Assembly (NCBI GenBank): GCA_016720925.1
Contig: JADKJR010000003.1
Span: 248,001-312,000, forward strand
Source of the DNA: Betaproteobacteria bacterium
GTDB taxonomy: Bacteria > Pseudomonadota > Gammaproteobacteria > Burkholderiales > Usitatibacteraceae
Length of the DNA: 64,000 bases
Reading direction: 5' to 3'
Shown here: piece by piece, positions 9,109 through 18,353 of the stretch
How the letters are laid out: each line of letters opens with the position of its first letter
Numbering within the stretch: position 1 is the stretch's first letter
Program-made: the position numbers and the translations under genes
Notes under the pieces: model-generated
What the model saw: the letters and a program-made list of their open reading frames with translations, nothing else
What the model was told of the DNA's origin: nothing
The model's database searches: none

Positions 9109-9408
9109 ATGGAACTCCACACCGACGATTTGAAACGCCTTGCGCGTCTGGCGCGAATAGCTGTGTCAGACAACGATGTCACGCTGCTGCAATCGCAACT
9201 GAACGGTATCTTCGGCCTGATTGACGAACTGCAGGCCGTGGACACGCGGGGGATCGAGCCGCTGTCGCATCCATTGGATGTCGTACAGCCGATGGCCCAA
9301 CGCCTGCGCGAGGATCGCGTGACGGAAACTGATCAGCGCAGCGCCAACCTCGCCAATGCGCCGGCGCAGGAGAATGGACTGTTCCTGGTGCCAAAGGTTC
9401 TCGAGTGA
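9109..9408 (+). CDS. gatC: Aspartyl/glutamyl-tRNA amidotransferase subunit C
   Basis: Small subunit that wraps around and stabilises the GatA-GatB complex, which amidates Glu-tRNA(Gln) and Asp-tRNA(Asn). The 99-residue product has the family pattern: LKRLARLARIAVSD at the start, a helix with LNGIFGLIDELQAVDTRGIEPLSHPLD, and LREDRVTETD leading to a C-terminal F-L-V-P-K-V motif. First of three plus-strand genes; gatA begins eight bases after its stop. Confidence 0.96.
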   Translation: MELHTDDLKRLARLARIAVSDNDVTLLQSQLNGIFGLIDELQAVDTRGIEPLSHPLDVVQPMAQRLREDRVTETDQRSANLANAPAQENGLFLVPKVLE

Positions 9409-9415
9409 GGCGCGC

Positions 9416-10936
9416 ATGCCATTAACGGACGCATCGCGATTGTCGCTTGCCGCGTTACGCGCGGCGCTGGATGCGAAACAAGTCTCCGCGACCGAGTTGG
9501 CGGAGCATTTTCTGGCGCGCGCCGAGCGGGCGCTGTCGCTCAATACCTTCTTGCACGTCGATCGCGGACTCACGCTGCTTCAGGCGCAGGACGCCGACGC
9601 CCGCATCGCCCGTGGTGAGGTGGGATCCCTTACCGGCATTCCCGTCGCGCACAAGGATATTTTTGTCACGCAAGGCTGGCGCTCAACGGCAGGATCGAAA
9701 ATGCTCGCCGACTACGTGTCGCCGTTCGATGCCACCGTGGTCGAGAAACTTGGAACAGCGGCGCCAACCGGCGCGGGCATGGTGTGCCTGGGCAAGCTTA
9801 ACTGTGATGAATTCGCCATGGGTTCGTCGAATGAAAATTCCGCATTCGGCACGGTCAGGAATCCATGGAATCCGGAGAAAATTCCAGGAGGCTCGTCGGG
9901 CGGTTCGGCCGCGGCCGTCGCCGCCGGGCTCACGCCCGCCGCAACTGGTACCGATACCGGCGGTTCATTGCGGCAACCCGCCGCGATGTGCGGCATTACC
10001 GCCATCAAACCGACCTATGGCCGGGTTTCGCGTTACGGCATGATTGCCTTTGCTTCCAGCCTGGATCAGGGCGGGCCGATGGCGCGCAGTGCGGCGGATT
10101 GCGCGCTGCTGCTCGATGCCATGGCTGGATTCGATGAACGCGATTCCACGAGTTTAAATACCCCGGAGGCCCAAACGCCAGTATTGGCGGCCTTCTCCAA
10201 GGCATGCGCCTCAAACGCCAGCGCTGGCGCGCCTCTCCAAGGGGTGCGTATTGGCGTTCCGAGGGAGTTTTTCGGCGATGGTCTCGCGACCGATGTGGCG
10301 GATCGCGTGGAAGAAGCCCTAAGGGAATTTGAAAAACTCGGCGCCACGCGCGTCGACATTTCGCTACCGCGAACCAAGTTGTCGATCCCGGCGTATTACG
10401 TTCTCGCCCCGGCGGAAGCCTCGAGCAATCTTTCCCGCTTCGACGGGATGCGCTATGGGCATCGCGCACAGGAATATCGCGACTTGAATGACATGATCGA
10501 GCGTTCGCGCGCCGAGGGTTTCGGGGCGGAAGTGAAGCGGCGTATTCTCACCGGCGCTTACGTACTGTCGCACGGCTACTACGATGCCTATTATTTGCAG
10601 GCACAACGCGTTCGCCGGCTGATTGGCCAGGATTTTCAGGATGCATTCAAGTCCTGCGATTTCATCATGGGGCCTGTCGCGCCGACGACGGCATGGAGCA
10701 TCGGCGCAAAATCGAGTGACCCCGTCGCGATGTATCTGGAAGACATTTTCACGCTGGGCGTGAGTCTCGCCGGTTTGCCCGGGATGTCCGCACCCTGCGG
10801 TTTCGACCTCGGCGGCTTGCCGGTTGGTCTGCAGATCATCGGTAATTATTTCGATGAGGGCCGCATGCTGGCGATCGCGCATCAGTATCAGCAAGTCACC
10901 GACTGGCACCTCCGAATACCGGAGGCATTCAAATGA
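9416..10936 (+). CDS. gatA: Aspartyl/glutamyl-tRNA amidotransferase subunit A
   Basis: Amidase-signature subunit that hydrolyses glutamine and delivers ammonia to GatB. The start at 9416 (MPLTDASRLSLAAL) gives 506 residues. The Ser-cisSer-Lys triad is visible: Lys80 in VAHKDIF, cis-Ser160 in GGSSGGSAAAVAAG, and nucleophile Ser184 in DTGGSLRQPA. All conserved parts are intact and the length is slightly above average. It overlaps gatB by four bases (ATGA), showing translational coupling. Confidence 0.97.
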   Translation: MPLTDASRLSLAALRAALDAKQVSATELAEHFLARAERALSLNTFLHVDRGLTLLQAQDADARIARGEVGSLTGIPVAHKDIFVTQGWRSTAGSKMLADYVSPFDATVVEKLGTAAPTGAGMVCLGKLNCDEFAMGSSNENSAFGTVRNPWNPEKIPGGSSGGSAAAVAAGLTPAATGTDTGGSLRQPAAMCGITAIKPTYGRVSRYGMIAFASSLDQGGPMARSAADCALLLDAMAGFDERDSTSLNTPEAQTPVLAAFSKACASNASAGAPLQGVRIGVPREFFGDGLATDVADRVEEALREFEKLGATRVDISLPRTKLSIPAYYVLAPAEASSNLSRFDGMRYGHRAQEYRDLNDMIERSRAEGFGAEVKRRILTGAYVLSHGYYDAYYLQAQRVRRLIGQDFQDAFKSCDFIMGPVAPTTAWSIGAKSSDPVAMYLEDIFTLGVSLAGLPGMSAPCGFDLGGLPVGLQIIGNYFDEGRMLAIAHQYQQVTDWHLRIPEAFK

Positions 10937-12402
10937 GTAACATTCCGGCGGGCTGGGAAGTCGTGATCGGCCTGGAAACGCACACGCAGCTGTCTACCGC
11001 GTCGAAAATTTTTTCCGGCTCGCGGACGCAATATGGCGCACCACCCAACACGCAAGCCAGTGTGATTGATCTCGCCCTTCCAGGCACATTGCCCGTTCTG
11101 AATAAGGGCGCGGTGGAGCGCGCAATCCGGTTCGGCCTGGCGGTGAACGCGAAGATTTCGCAGCGCTCCATTTTTGCGCGAAAGAATTACTTTTATCCCG
11201 ACCTACCCAAGGGCTATCAGATCAGCCAGTACGAGTTGCCGGTGGTAGTGGGTGGCGAGGTCCGGATTGACGTGGGTGGCGTGGAAAAAATCGTTGAACT
11301 TACCCGCGCGCATCTCGAAGAAGACGCGGGCAAGTCCTTGCACGAAGGCCTGGAGACGATGGGCGTTTCCGGTATCGATTTGAATCGTGCGGGAACGCCG
11401 CTGCTGGAGATTGTCACCGAACCCTGCATGGTTTCCGCCGAGGAAGCGGTTGCCTATGCCCGTGCGTTGCACGGCATCGTTACCTGGATCGATATCTGCG
11501 ATGGCAATATGCAGGAAGGCTCTTTCCGCTGCGATGCAAATGTTTCCGTGCGCAGGAAGGGCGAGGCCAAACTCGGTACGCGTTGCGAAGTCAAGAACGT
11601 CAATTCGTTCCGTTTCCTGGAAAAGGCGATCCAGTACGAAATTCATCGCCAGATCGAACTGATCGAAGACGGCGGCGCCGTGGTACAGGAAACGCGGCTT
11701 TATGATGCCGAGCGTGACGAAACGCGCTCGATGCGTTCAAAGGAAGATGCGATGGACTATCGCTATTTTCCGGATCCGGATTTGTTGCCGCTGGAGATTT
11801 CTGCGTCCTGGATTGAGGAGGTCCGCGCGGGAATGCCGGAGTTGCCGCAACAAATGCGCGACCGCCTGGTCAGTGAATTCAGCCTGTCGGCGTACGACGC
11901 AAGTTGGGTGACCTCTACGCGCGCTCACGCGAGCTACTTCGTCGCCGCGCTGGAATCGTTTGATGCCGGCCAGAAACTGGCGGCGGCCAAACAGGTCGCC
12001 AACTGGATGACGTCTGATCTGGCGGCCGCACTTAATCGCGATGACCTCGATATTGCCCAGAGTCGCATTGCGCCCAAGTCGCTGGCGAAACTGCTGAAAC
12101 GCCTCGCTGATGGCACACTTTCCGGCAAGATGGCCAAAGAGGTCTTCGGCTATATGTGGGCCGGCGAAGGCGAGGCAGACGACATCATCGGCAAGCGCGG
12201 CATGAAGCAAGTGTCCGATTCCGGCGCCATCGAAAAATGGTCGACGAGGTGATCGCCGCCAATCCCAAAATCGGTTGAAGAATACAAAGCCGGCAAGGAA
12301 AAGGCGCTTAACGCGCTGTTCGGCCAGGTGATGAAAGCCAGCAACAAGACCGCGAATCCGGCGCAGGTGACCGAGATTCTCAAAAGGAAACTTTCATCCT
12401 GA
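10933..12402 (+). CDS. gatB: Aspartyl/glutamyl-tRNA amidotransferase subunit B, two compensating indels
   Basis: Kinase-like subunit that activates the misacylated tRNA carboxylate and binds tRNA. GatB signatures: GLETHTQLST near the start, RKNYFYPDLPKGYQISQYE, and the metal- and ATP-site block DLNRAGTPLLEIVTEP. The uncorrected frame stops at 12252. Restoring one A in the A-run at 12233-12237 and removing one A from 12267-12270 rejoins the normal tail (IEKMVDEVIAANPKSVEEYK ...), ending at 12402, the usual GatB length. The two slips cancel, so the frame before and after is the same. This looks like homopolymer error and not a truncated protein, since the YqeY-like tail domain is otherwise perfect. 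Confidence 0.93.
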
Positions 12403-12472
12403 GTCGCGCCGCTGCCCGTGTATCTTCGCGGCCATCCACGATTCGTCATTTCCGTCTTCGCGGAAAGGGCGG

Positions 12473-13114
12473 TTATTTGTTGATTTCTTTCCGTTCCAGG
12501 TTTTCCCGCATCATCGCCGCCATGGCGTGACTGTCCGGATGCGCGTCTGCCCCAAAGCGCGCAATCACGTTCTCCTGGTCCTTCCGTGGGCGGTTTTGTG
12601 AAAGCTTGAACTTCGCTTCGACGGCGGTGATAGCGATTTCAAAACCAACGATCGCATCCAGCATCTTCCACCATTGCTCTTTCTTCAATTCCGGATTCCA
12701 CGGGTTCGCCGAACCCGTTTCATATTGCGCCGACAAGCGGGTGATGATCTGCCACTTGGCGCCGGCATCATCCACGCGCCGCACCGTGCCATGTACGTGC
12801 ACAGCCGCATAGTTCCAGGTCGGCACGCCCGGTGCCTCATACCACGTGGGGGAAACGTAGCCGTGCGGACCATGAAAAAGTGCCGTCACGGTGTCGCCAT
12901 CGGCTAGCGCGGTCGCATGCGGATTGGTCCGGGCGATATGGCCGACCAATGTGCCTTGCGGACCACGATCGCGATCGAGCAACAGCGGGGCATGGGTAAT
13001 ATGCACGTTTTCGCCAGCGGCAGAGATAAGGGTGGCGAATCCGTAGCGTTCGATTATCGCTGCAACGCGCTCGCCGTCCGATTCGGCAAAGTGTGCGGGG
13101 GTATACATGGCCAT
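12473..13114 (-). CDS. PaiB-family FMN-binding split-barrel protein
   Basis: The 213-residue product matches the FMN-binding negative transcriptional regulator (PaiB) family throughout: MYTPAHFAE at the start, HAPLLLDRD, GHIARTNPHATAL, the VSPTWYEAPGVPTWNYAAVHVHG core of the split barrel, and a C-terminal NRPRKDQENV region. In Bacillus, PaiB represses sporulation and degradative enzyme genes; in proteobacteria the role is unknown and FMN-dependent redox chemistry is possible. The start could be Met1 or Met3. It is convergent with gatB and apparently single. Confidence 0.85.
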   Translation of the reverse strand: MAMYTPAHFAESDGERVAAIIERYGFATLISAAGENVHITHAPLLLDRDRGPQGTLVGHIARTNPHATALADGDTVTALFHGPHGYVSPTWYEAPGVPTWNYAAVHVHGTVRRVDDAGAKWQIITRLSAQYETGSANPWNPELKKEQWWKMLDAIVGFEIAITAVEAKFKLSQNRPRKDQENVIARFGADAHPDSHAMAAMMRENLERKEINK

Positions 13115-13177
13115 GGCGGTTGCCGGATGAAAAAGCGCGCCAATCCGGCGCGCTGAAAAGCTTGATGAGTCGGGATA

Positions 13178-14041
13178 TCAGCGGCGCGTCTCGAGGCAAG
13201 CCACAATTTTTACATTGATACCGGGGCCGCCCACGTTGGGCGCGCGGCATGTATAGGAGAGACCGAGTGAGCACTCATAGATCTTGCCTTCGCAGGTGGC
13301 GATGCCTTTCGGCCGCCCCGGAATGATCGTCGATTGGCCCACAATCTGCGTGGGCAGTTCAGGTTTGACGGCGATTTCACCTTTATCGTCGAGCAGCGTT
13401 CCGGCCGGCATGCCGCCTTTGAGTTTCTTCCAGCGCGACTTCTCCGTATCGTAGCGCGCCGTGACCGCGGCCCGATCCGTATCGACCTTGGCAAGTTCAC
13501 GGTCGAGATTCGCACGATCGGTCTTGGCGCGATTGAAATCCTGCGCCAATTGCGGCGGCGCCTCCTTGCTCTTGGACGCCTTGCTCTTGCCGGCCTTGTA
13601 GAACTCCATCTCGTTCTGAAGCTTGGTGAAATTCGCGTCGATATCCTCATTGCGCGAGGCGAGCGTCTTCTTGCGCGCTTCCAGCGTGGCGAGGTCCTTG
13701 TCACGTGCCATGTCAAATTCCCGCTCAGAACCGTAGGTGGCGATCAGGGCATGATCTTTCAGCCGCTGTTCAGTCAACTTCTTTTCGTGCTCCTTGCGGC
13801 GTTCCCGTTCGTCATCCTGAACCTTCAGTTGCTCGGCGGTTAGCGGTGCGTCGTATTGCTTGATCACGCTGCCCTGCTTGCTCATCTCGGTGATGGCCTT
13901 CTTGGCGCATTGGGGCGGCATGGTGTCGCCGTAGAGGGTAACACCCCTCTCGTCTACACATTTAAACAAGGCATGGGCTGGCATGGCGGCGATTGCTGCC
14001 GCCAGCGAAACAGACAAAGTAGTAAAAGTAATGAATTTCAT
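13178..14041 (-). CDS. Exported DUF4124-domain coiled-coil protein
   Basis: The 287-residue product has a signal peptide (cleavage about residue 24 after MPAHA), then a DUF4124-like segment with the pattern LFKCVDERGVTLYGDTMPPQC (about 25-46). A long charged, Lys/Glu/Arg-rich coiled coil spans roughly residues 60-205. Two further Cys pairs lie near the C-terminus (ATCEGKIYEC, YTCRAP, VACLE). DUF4124 proteins are periplasmic and common in betaproteobacteria, without an established function. It sits 18 bases after pyrE and may share its transcript. Confidence 0.75.
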   Translation of the reverse strand: MKFITFTTLSVSLAAAIAAMPAHALFKCVDERGVTLYGDTMPPQCAKKAITEMSKQGSVIKQYDAPLTAEQLKVQDDERERRKEHEKKLTEQRLKDHALIATYGSEREFDMARDKDLATLEARKKTLASRNEDIDANFTKLQNEMEFYKAGKSKASKSKEAPPQLAQDFNRAKTDRANLDRELAKVDTDRAAVTARYDTEKSRWKKLKGGMPAGTLLDDKGEIAVKPELPTQIVGQSTIIPGRPKGIATCEGKIYECSLGLSYTCRAPNVGGPGINVKIVACLETRR

Positions 14042-14059
14042 GCGCTTTGAATTTTATGG

Positions 14060-14722
14060 TTAAAGGTCGGCGCCATATTTTTGGCGATACGCCTGAATTT
14101 TGGTGAGTTTATCGTTTTCGTCTCCCTGACGCATTAGAAAAGCAACGATATCGTCCAGGGTGGCGACAGCAATTACCGGTACACCGTACATTTGCGCGAA
14201 CTCCTGCGCCGCGGAACGTGTGTTGCCGTCCTTGACGCCGCGCTCCTGTCGATCCAAAGCAATTAGTACGCCTACTGGCGTCGCGCCTACCGCACGAATC
14301 ATTTCGACCGATTCCCGCTTGGAGGCGCCGTCGGTAATCACGTCGTCAACGATCAAAACATTGCCCTTGAGCGGGGCGCCGACGATCAATCCCCCCTCGC
14401 CATGATCCTTGGCTTCCTTGCGATTGAAGCAAAACGGCAGGTTGTGCCCCATTTCGGCAAGTGCCACCGCCATGGCCGCGGCCAGCGTGATGCCTTTGTA
14501 GGCGGGGCCGAAAATGGTGTCGATTTTGATGCCCGAGGCCAGTGCCGCCTTAGCGTAGAAACGGCCCAGCGCCGCCAATGACGCGCCATCGCTGAACAGT
14601 CCGGAATTGAAAAAATAGGGGGAAAGCCGTCCCGCCTTTGTCTTGAATTCGCCAAAACACAGCGCGTTCTGGCGGATGGCGAATTCAACGAATTGCTGGC
14701 GAAAGTCGGTCGGGGCAGTCAT
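14060..14722 (-). CDS. pyrE: Orotate phosphoribosyltransferase
   Basis: Converts orotate and PRPP to orotidine monophosphate in de novo pyrimidine synthesis. The 220-residue product has the N-terminal FGEFKTKAGRLSPYFFNSGLF substrate region, the GPAYKGITLAAA loop, the KDHGEGG flexible catalytic loop, and the PRPP-binding motif VLIVDDVITDGAS. Length and layout match the proteobacterial enzyme. It is divergent from the exonuclease III gene across 61 bases. Confidence 0.96.
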   Translation of the reverse strand: MTAPTDFRQQFVEFAIRQNALCFGEFKTKAGRLSPYFFNSGLFSDGASLAALGRFYAKAALASGIKIDTIFGPAYKGITLAAAMAVALAEMGHNLPFCFNRKEAKDHGEGGLIVGAPLKGNVLIVDDVITDGASKRESVEMIRAVGATPVGVLIALDRQERGVKDGNTRSAAQEFAQMYGVPVIAVATLDDIVAFLMRQGDENDKLTKIQAYRQKYGADL

Positions 14723-14783
14723 GGGTTCAGTGGGCTTTGCGGTAAATCCCTCATAATCGCGGTTTCGTCAGCCAAATTCAACC

Positions 14784-15557
14784 ATGCGCATCATTACAGT
14801 CAATTGCAACGGCATCCGCTCGGCCACCTCCAAGGGCATGTTCACCTGGCTGAAGCGCCAGAAGCCCGATGTCATCTGTCTGCAGGAAATCAAGGCGATG
14901 GAAGCCGATGTGCCGGACGAGGCGCGGCCATGGAAGAAATGGCACGCTTTTTATCACTCCGCGGACAAGAAGGGCTATGCCGGCGTGGCGTTGTATTGCA
15001 AACGCGAGCCGGATCGTGTGCAGATTGGCACCGGCATCAAGTGGATCGATGCCGAGGGCCGTTACCTGCAGGCTGATTTCGGCAATCTGTCGATCATTAC
15101 ACTGTATCTGCCGTCGGGATCGGCGTCGGAAGCCGCACAGGCCAAGAAATTCCGCTTTCTTGAAGTCTTCATGCCTTATCTGCAGAAGCTCAAGAAGAGC
15201 GGCCGCGAGGTCATCATCGTCGGCGACTGGAATATCGCGCACAAGGAAATCGATCTCAAGAACTGGCGCGGCAACAAGAAGAACTCCGGCTTCCTGCCCG
15301 AGGAGCGCGAATGGTTGACCAAATTGTTCGACGACGTGGGGTATGTGGACGTATTCCGCCGCCTGATACCGCTGCCGGATCAATACACATGGTGGTCGAA
15401 TCGCGGGGCGGCCTGGGAAAAAAACGTCGGCTGGCGCATCGATTACCACATCGCCACGCCAGGCATCGCGGCGGTAGCGGAATATGCGCGCATCTACAAG
15501 GCGGAACGCTTCAGCGATCATGCGCCGCTGTGTATCGATTACGACTACACCCTATAA
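14784..15557 (+). CDS. xth: Exodeoxyribonuclease III / AP endonuclease
   Basis: Class II AP endonuclease and 3'-5' exonuclease for base-excision repair. The 257-residue product has the endonuclease/exonuclease/phosphatase fold motifs: MRIITVNCNGIRSA, ICLQEIKAME with the metal-binding Glu, YAGVALYCK, VGDWNIAHKEIDLKN (Asp and Asn of the active site), and the terminal SDHAPLCIDYD with the catalytic Asp-His. The xth-next-to-pyrE divergent arrangement is frequent in betaproteobacteria. The downstream ABC-F gene starts 24 bases after the stop. Confidence 0.94.
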   Translation: MRIITVNCNGIRSATSKGMFTWLKRQKPDVICLQEIKAMEADVPDEARPWKKWHAFYHSADKKGYAGVALYCKREPDRVQIGTGIKWIDAEGRYLQADFGNLSIITLYLPSGSASEAAQAKKFRFLEVFMPYLQKLKKSGREVIIVGDWNIAHKEIDLKNWRGNKKNSGFLPEEREWLTKLFDDVGYVDVFRRLIPLPDQYTWWSNRGAAWEKNVGWRIDYHIATPGIAAVAEYARIYKAERFSDHAPLCIDYDYTL

Positions 15558-15581
15558 AAGAAATGCCTGCATTGTGATTCT

Positions 15582-17534
15582 ATGATTCGTATTACCAATT
15601 TAACCCTCGCCCGCGGCCCCAAGCGCCTGTTCGAGGGCGCCAACCTCACCCTGTTCCCCGGCCACAAAGTTGGCCTGATCGGGCCGAACGGCTGCGGCAA
15701 GACCAGCCTGTTTGCGTTGCTGCGCGGCCTGTTGCATCAGGACGCTGGCGAAGTCGATATGCCGTCAAAGTGGGTCATCGCCCACGTCGCGCAGGAAACG
15801 CCACAAAGCCACCGCAACGCGATCGACTATGCGCTCGACGGTGATACCGAATTGCGCGCGGTCGAAAGTGATCTGGCGAAGGCGGAACTCGAACACGAAT
15901 CCGGCGAAAAGATCGCCGAACTGCATGCGCATTACGACCACATCGGCGGTTATGTATCGAAGTCGCGTGGCGCGGCGCTGCTGTCGGGCCTGGGTTTCAA
16001 TGAAGAACAGCAGAATCGTCCGGTGGCGGAATTTTCCGGCGGCTGGCGCATGCGGCTCAACCTCGCGCAGGCGCTGATGTGCCGCTCCGACCTGCTGCTG
16101 CTCGATGAGCCCACCAACCACCTCGATCTCGATGCCGTGATGTGGCTGGAAGACTGGCTGGCGGCCTACACCGGCACGCTGCTGCTGATCACCCATGACC
16201 GCGATTTTCTGGATGCGGTGGTGAACAAGGTCATCCACGTCGACAACCAGAAACTGAACGAGTACACCGGCAACTATTCGGCGTTTGAAAAGACCCGCGC
16301 GCTGCAGCTCTCCGTCCAGCAGGCCCAGCACCAGAAACAGCAAAAACAGATCGCGCACTTGCAGTCGTTCGTCAATCGCTTCAAGGCCAAGGCCACCAAG
16401 GCCAAGCAAGCGCAGAGCCGCGTGAAGACGTTGGAAAAAATGGAGCTGATCGCCGCCGCGCACGTCGATTCGCCGTTCGAATTTTCATTTCGCGAGCCCG
16501 ACGCCAAGCCACGCCAGTTGCTGCATCTGAAAGAAGCGACACTCGGATATGAGAATCGCGACATCCTGCAGAACGTCGAATGGCGATTGTTTTACGGTGA
16601 CAAGATCGGCCTGCTCGGCCCCAATGGTGCGGGCAAATCCACGCTGGTGAAATCATTGGCGGGCACGCTGCCGCTGAAGCGTGGTGGGCGCTACGAAGGC
16701 CAGGGGCTGAAGATCGGCTACTTCGCGCAGCATCAGGTCGAGCAATTGCGGCGCGAGGAATCCTGCCTGCAGCACATGAAGCGCCTCGACCCGAATGTGC
16801 GCGAACAGGAATTCCGCAATTTCCTGGGCGGCTTCGATTTTCGTGGTGACCGGGTGATGGAGCCCATCGCGCCGTTTTCCGGAGGCGAAAAAGCGCGCCT
16901 GGCGCTGGCGCTGATCGTCTGGGAAAAACCGAATCTTCTGTTGCTCGATGAGCCGACCAATCACCTTGATATCGACATGCGCGAAGCCGTGGCGGAAGCG
17001 TTGCAGGATTTCGATGGCACGCTGGTCGTGGTCGCGCACGACCGGCATTTGCTGAAAGCCACCACCGACACCTTGTGGCTGGTGGCGGACGGCAAAGTCG
17101 CCGAATTTGATGGCGACCTCGATGATTACAAGCAATGGGCGCGCACGTACGCCATTGCGCATCAAAAGGGCAAAGGCCAGCAAACACGCGGTGTTTCAGG
17201 CGAAAAAGGCCTGGAAGGCGCACCCATGCTGGAGTTGGATGGATCGGGGCGAAAGGCGCAGAAGCGCGCGGAAGCCGAAATCCGGCGCCAAAGCTATGCC
17301 GCGAAAAAACCGCTGGAAGACAAGCGCAACAAGCTTGAAAAGGAAATGGCCACGCTAAACCGCGAGAAGGCCGACATCGAAACCTGGCTCGCGCAGGAAG
17401 ACGCCTATGCCGAAGAAAACAAAACCCTGATGCTGGATTTCCTCAAGCGTCAGGGCGAAGTCGCCGATGGTATTGCCGCGCTCGAATGGCAATGGCTTGA
17501 GGTTCAGCAGAAGCTGGAAGAAGTCACCGCCTAG
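15582..17534 (+). CDS. yheS: ABC-F family ATPase, YheS-like
   Basis: ABC-F proteins carry two ATP-binding cassettes and no membrane segments; they bind the ribosomal E site and modulate translation. The 650-residue product has Walker A GPNGCGKTSL and signature FSGGWRMRLNLAQAL in cassette one, a linker with AKATKAKQAQSRVKTLEKME, then Walker A GPNGAGKSTL and signature FSGGEKARLALALI in cassette two. Both Walker B sites read LLLLDEPTNHLDLD or close to it. A charged C-terminal coiled coil follows. Overall it resembles E. coli YheS more than Uup. The stop converges on the ampG remnant. Confidence 0.9.
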   Translation: MIRITNLTLARGPKRLFEGANLTLFPGHKVGLIGPNGCGKTSLFALLRGLLHQDAGEVDMPSKWVIAHVAQETPQSHRNAIDYALDGDTELRAVESDLAKAELEHESGEKIAELHAHYDHIGGYVSKSRGAALLSGLGFNEEQQNRPVAEFSGGWRMRLNLAQALMCRSDLLLLDEPTNHLDLDAVMWLEDWLAAYTGTLLLITHDRDFLDAVVNKVIHVDNQKLNEYTGNYSAFEKTRALQLSVQQAQHQKQQKQIAHLQSFVNRFKAKATKAKQAQSRVKTLEKMELIAAAHVDSPFEFSFREPDAKPRQLLHLKEATLGYENRDILQNVEWRLFYGDKIGLLGPNGAGKSTLVKSLAGTLPLKRGGRYEGQGLKIGYFAQHQVEQLRREESCLQHMKRLDPNVREQEFRNFLGGFDFRGDRVMEPIAPFSGGEKARLALALIVWEKPNLLLLDEPTNHLDIDMREAVAEALQDFDGTLVVVAHDRHLLKATTDTLWLVADGKVAEFDGDLDDYKQWARTYAIAHQKGKGQQTRGVSGEKGLEGAPMLELDGSGRKAQKRAEAEIRRQSYAAKKPLEDKRNKLEKEMATLNREKADIETWLAQEDAYAEENKTLMLDFLKRQGEVADGIAALEWQWLEVQQKLEEVTA

Positions 17535-17712
17535 TTGCTGCGTCCATCAAGTCCAGCTGGTCCGAGCGCAGCCGCACCGGGACCAAGGTGATGAGGAAGA
17601 ACAACGGAAGGCCCGAAGCGAAGCCGGTGAACACGCGGATCAGTATTGAGTGCGTGAAGAGTTTTTTTGACCAGCCAAGTCGTGGTGCCGGAACGGCGTA
17701 GCTGTCAGTCAA
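17524..17712 (-). pseudogene. ampG: 5' fragment of an AmpG-type muropeptide permease gene
   Basis: The 62-codon frame (TTG start) encodes the first cytoplasmic part and first membrane helix typical of AmpG, the MFS importer of anhydro-muropeptides: FTHSILIRVFTGFASGLPLFFLITLVPVRLRS in two overlapping blocks. The remaining roughly 350 codons are absent: after S-D-Q-L-D the frame ends at the 3' end of the ABC-F gene. In many betaproteobacteria the order is metX-metW-ampG, so this is the expected place for ampG. The loss is a large truncation, not a one-base slip, and so looks real. A working copy may exist elsewhere. Confidence 0.7.
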
Positions 17713-17771
17713 GGGTGGGCGGTGTGGAGTTGAGGAAGCCCTCGGCGTACTTGGTGTACTGGTCAGCCAGG

Positions 17772-18353
17772 CTACTTCGCGAAGCGATACAGCGCCAGCG
17801 TCCCCAACAAGTTCGGCAGCACCGGTTGCTCGCGATCATGGTTCATCACCAATCGGCTCAGCACCCGCAAGTGCTTCCGTGCGCAGAACGCATCGAAATC
17901 TGCCACCGTGCACATGTGCACGTTCGGCGTGTCGTACCACTGGTAGGGAAGATTGTCGGAGACCGGCATGCGGCCATTGAGAATTTGCCAGCGGTGTTTC
18001 CAATAGCCGAAATTGGGAAAGGTAACGATGGCTTCGCGGCCGACGCGCAGCATTTCGTCGATGACGGCTTCGGTGCGTTTCATCGCCTGCAGGGTCTGGG
18101 AAAGAATCACGTAGTCGAACGCGCCGTCGTCGATTTCCTTCAGGCCGGATTCGAGGTTGGACTGAATCACGTTCACGCCATTGGCCACGCATTGCAGAAT
18201 GCCGGCGTCGTCATTCTCGATACCGTAGCCGATGATGTTGCGGGTCTCCTGCAGATTCACCAGCAATGAGCCGTCGCCGCAGCCGAGATCCAGCACCGAG
18301 GTGCCGGGCTGGATCCAGTTGGAGATCGCTTCAAAGTCTTTGCGGGTGATCAC
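17772..18353 (-). CDS. metW: Methionine biosynthesis protein MetW
   Basis: Class I SAM-dependent methyltransferase-like protein that partners MetX in the acylation of homoserine. The 193-residue product has the SAM motif VLDLGCGDGSLL, DYVILSQTLQA, and the typical FPNFGYWKHRWQILNGRMPVSDNLPYQWYDTPN region (recognised by its order F-P-N-F-G-x-W, then G-R-M-P, then W-Y-D-T-P-N). Its start overlaps the metX stop by four bases, so the two are translated together under the SAM-II riboswitch. Confidence 0.95.
   Translation of the reverse strand: MITRKDFEAISNWIQPGTSVLDLGCGDGSLLVNLQETRNIIGYGIENDDAGILQCVANGVNVIQSNLESGLKEIDDGAFDYVILSQTLQAMKRTEAVIDEMLRVGREAIVTFPNFGYWKHRWQILNGRMPVSDNLPYQWYDTPNVHMCTVADFDAFCARKHLRVLSRLVMNHDREQPVLPNLLGTLALYRFAK

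Noticed and set aside
12230..12275. Programmed frameshift in gatB
   Set aside because: Two opposite slips 30 bases apart in A-runs, no slippery heptamer with stimulatory structure, and GatB is not known to use frameshifting; base-calling error is simpler.
13178..14041. DUF4124 coiled-coil protein as a toxin or structural filament
   Set aside because: Only a signal peptide, Cys residues and coiled coil are visible; no partner gene supports a special role.
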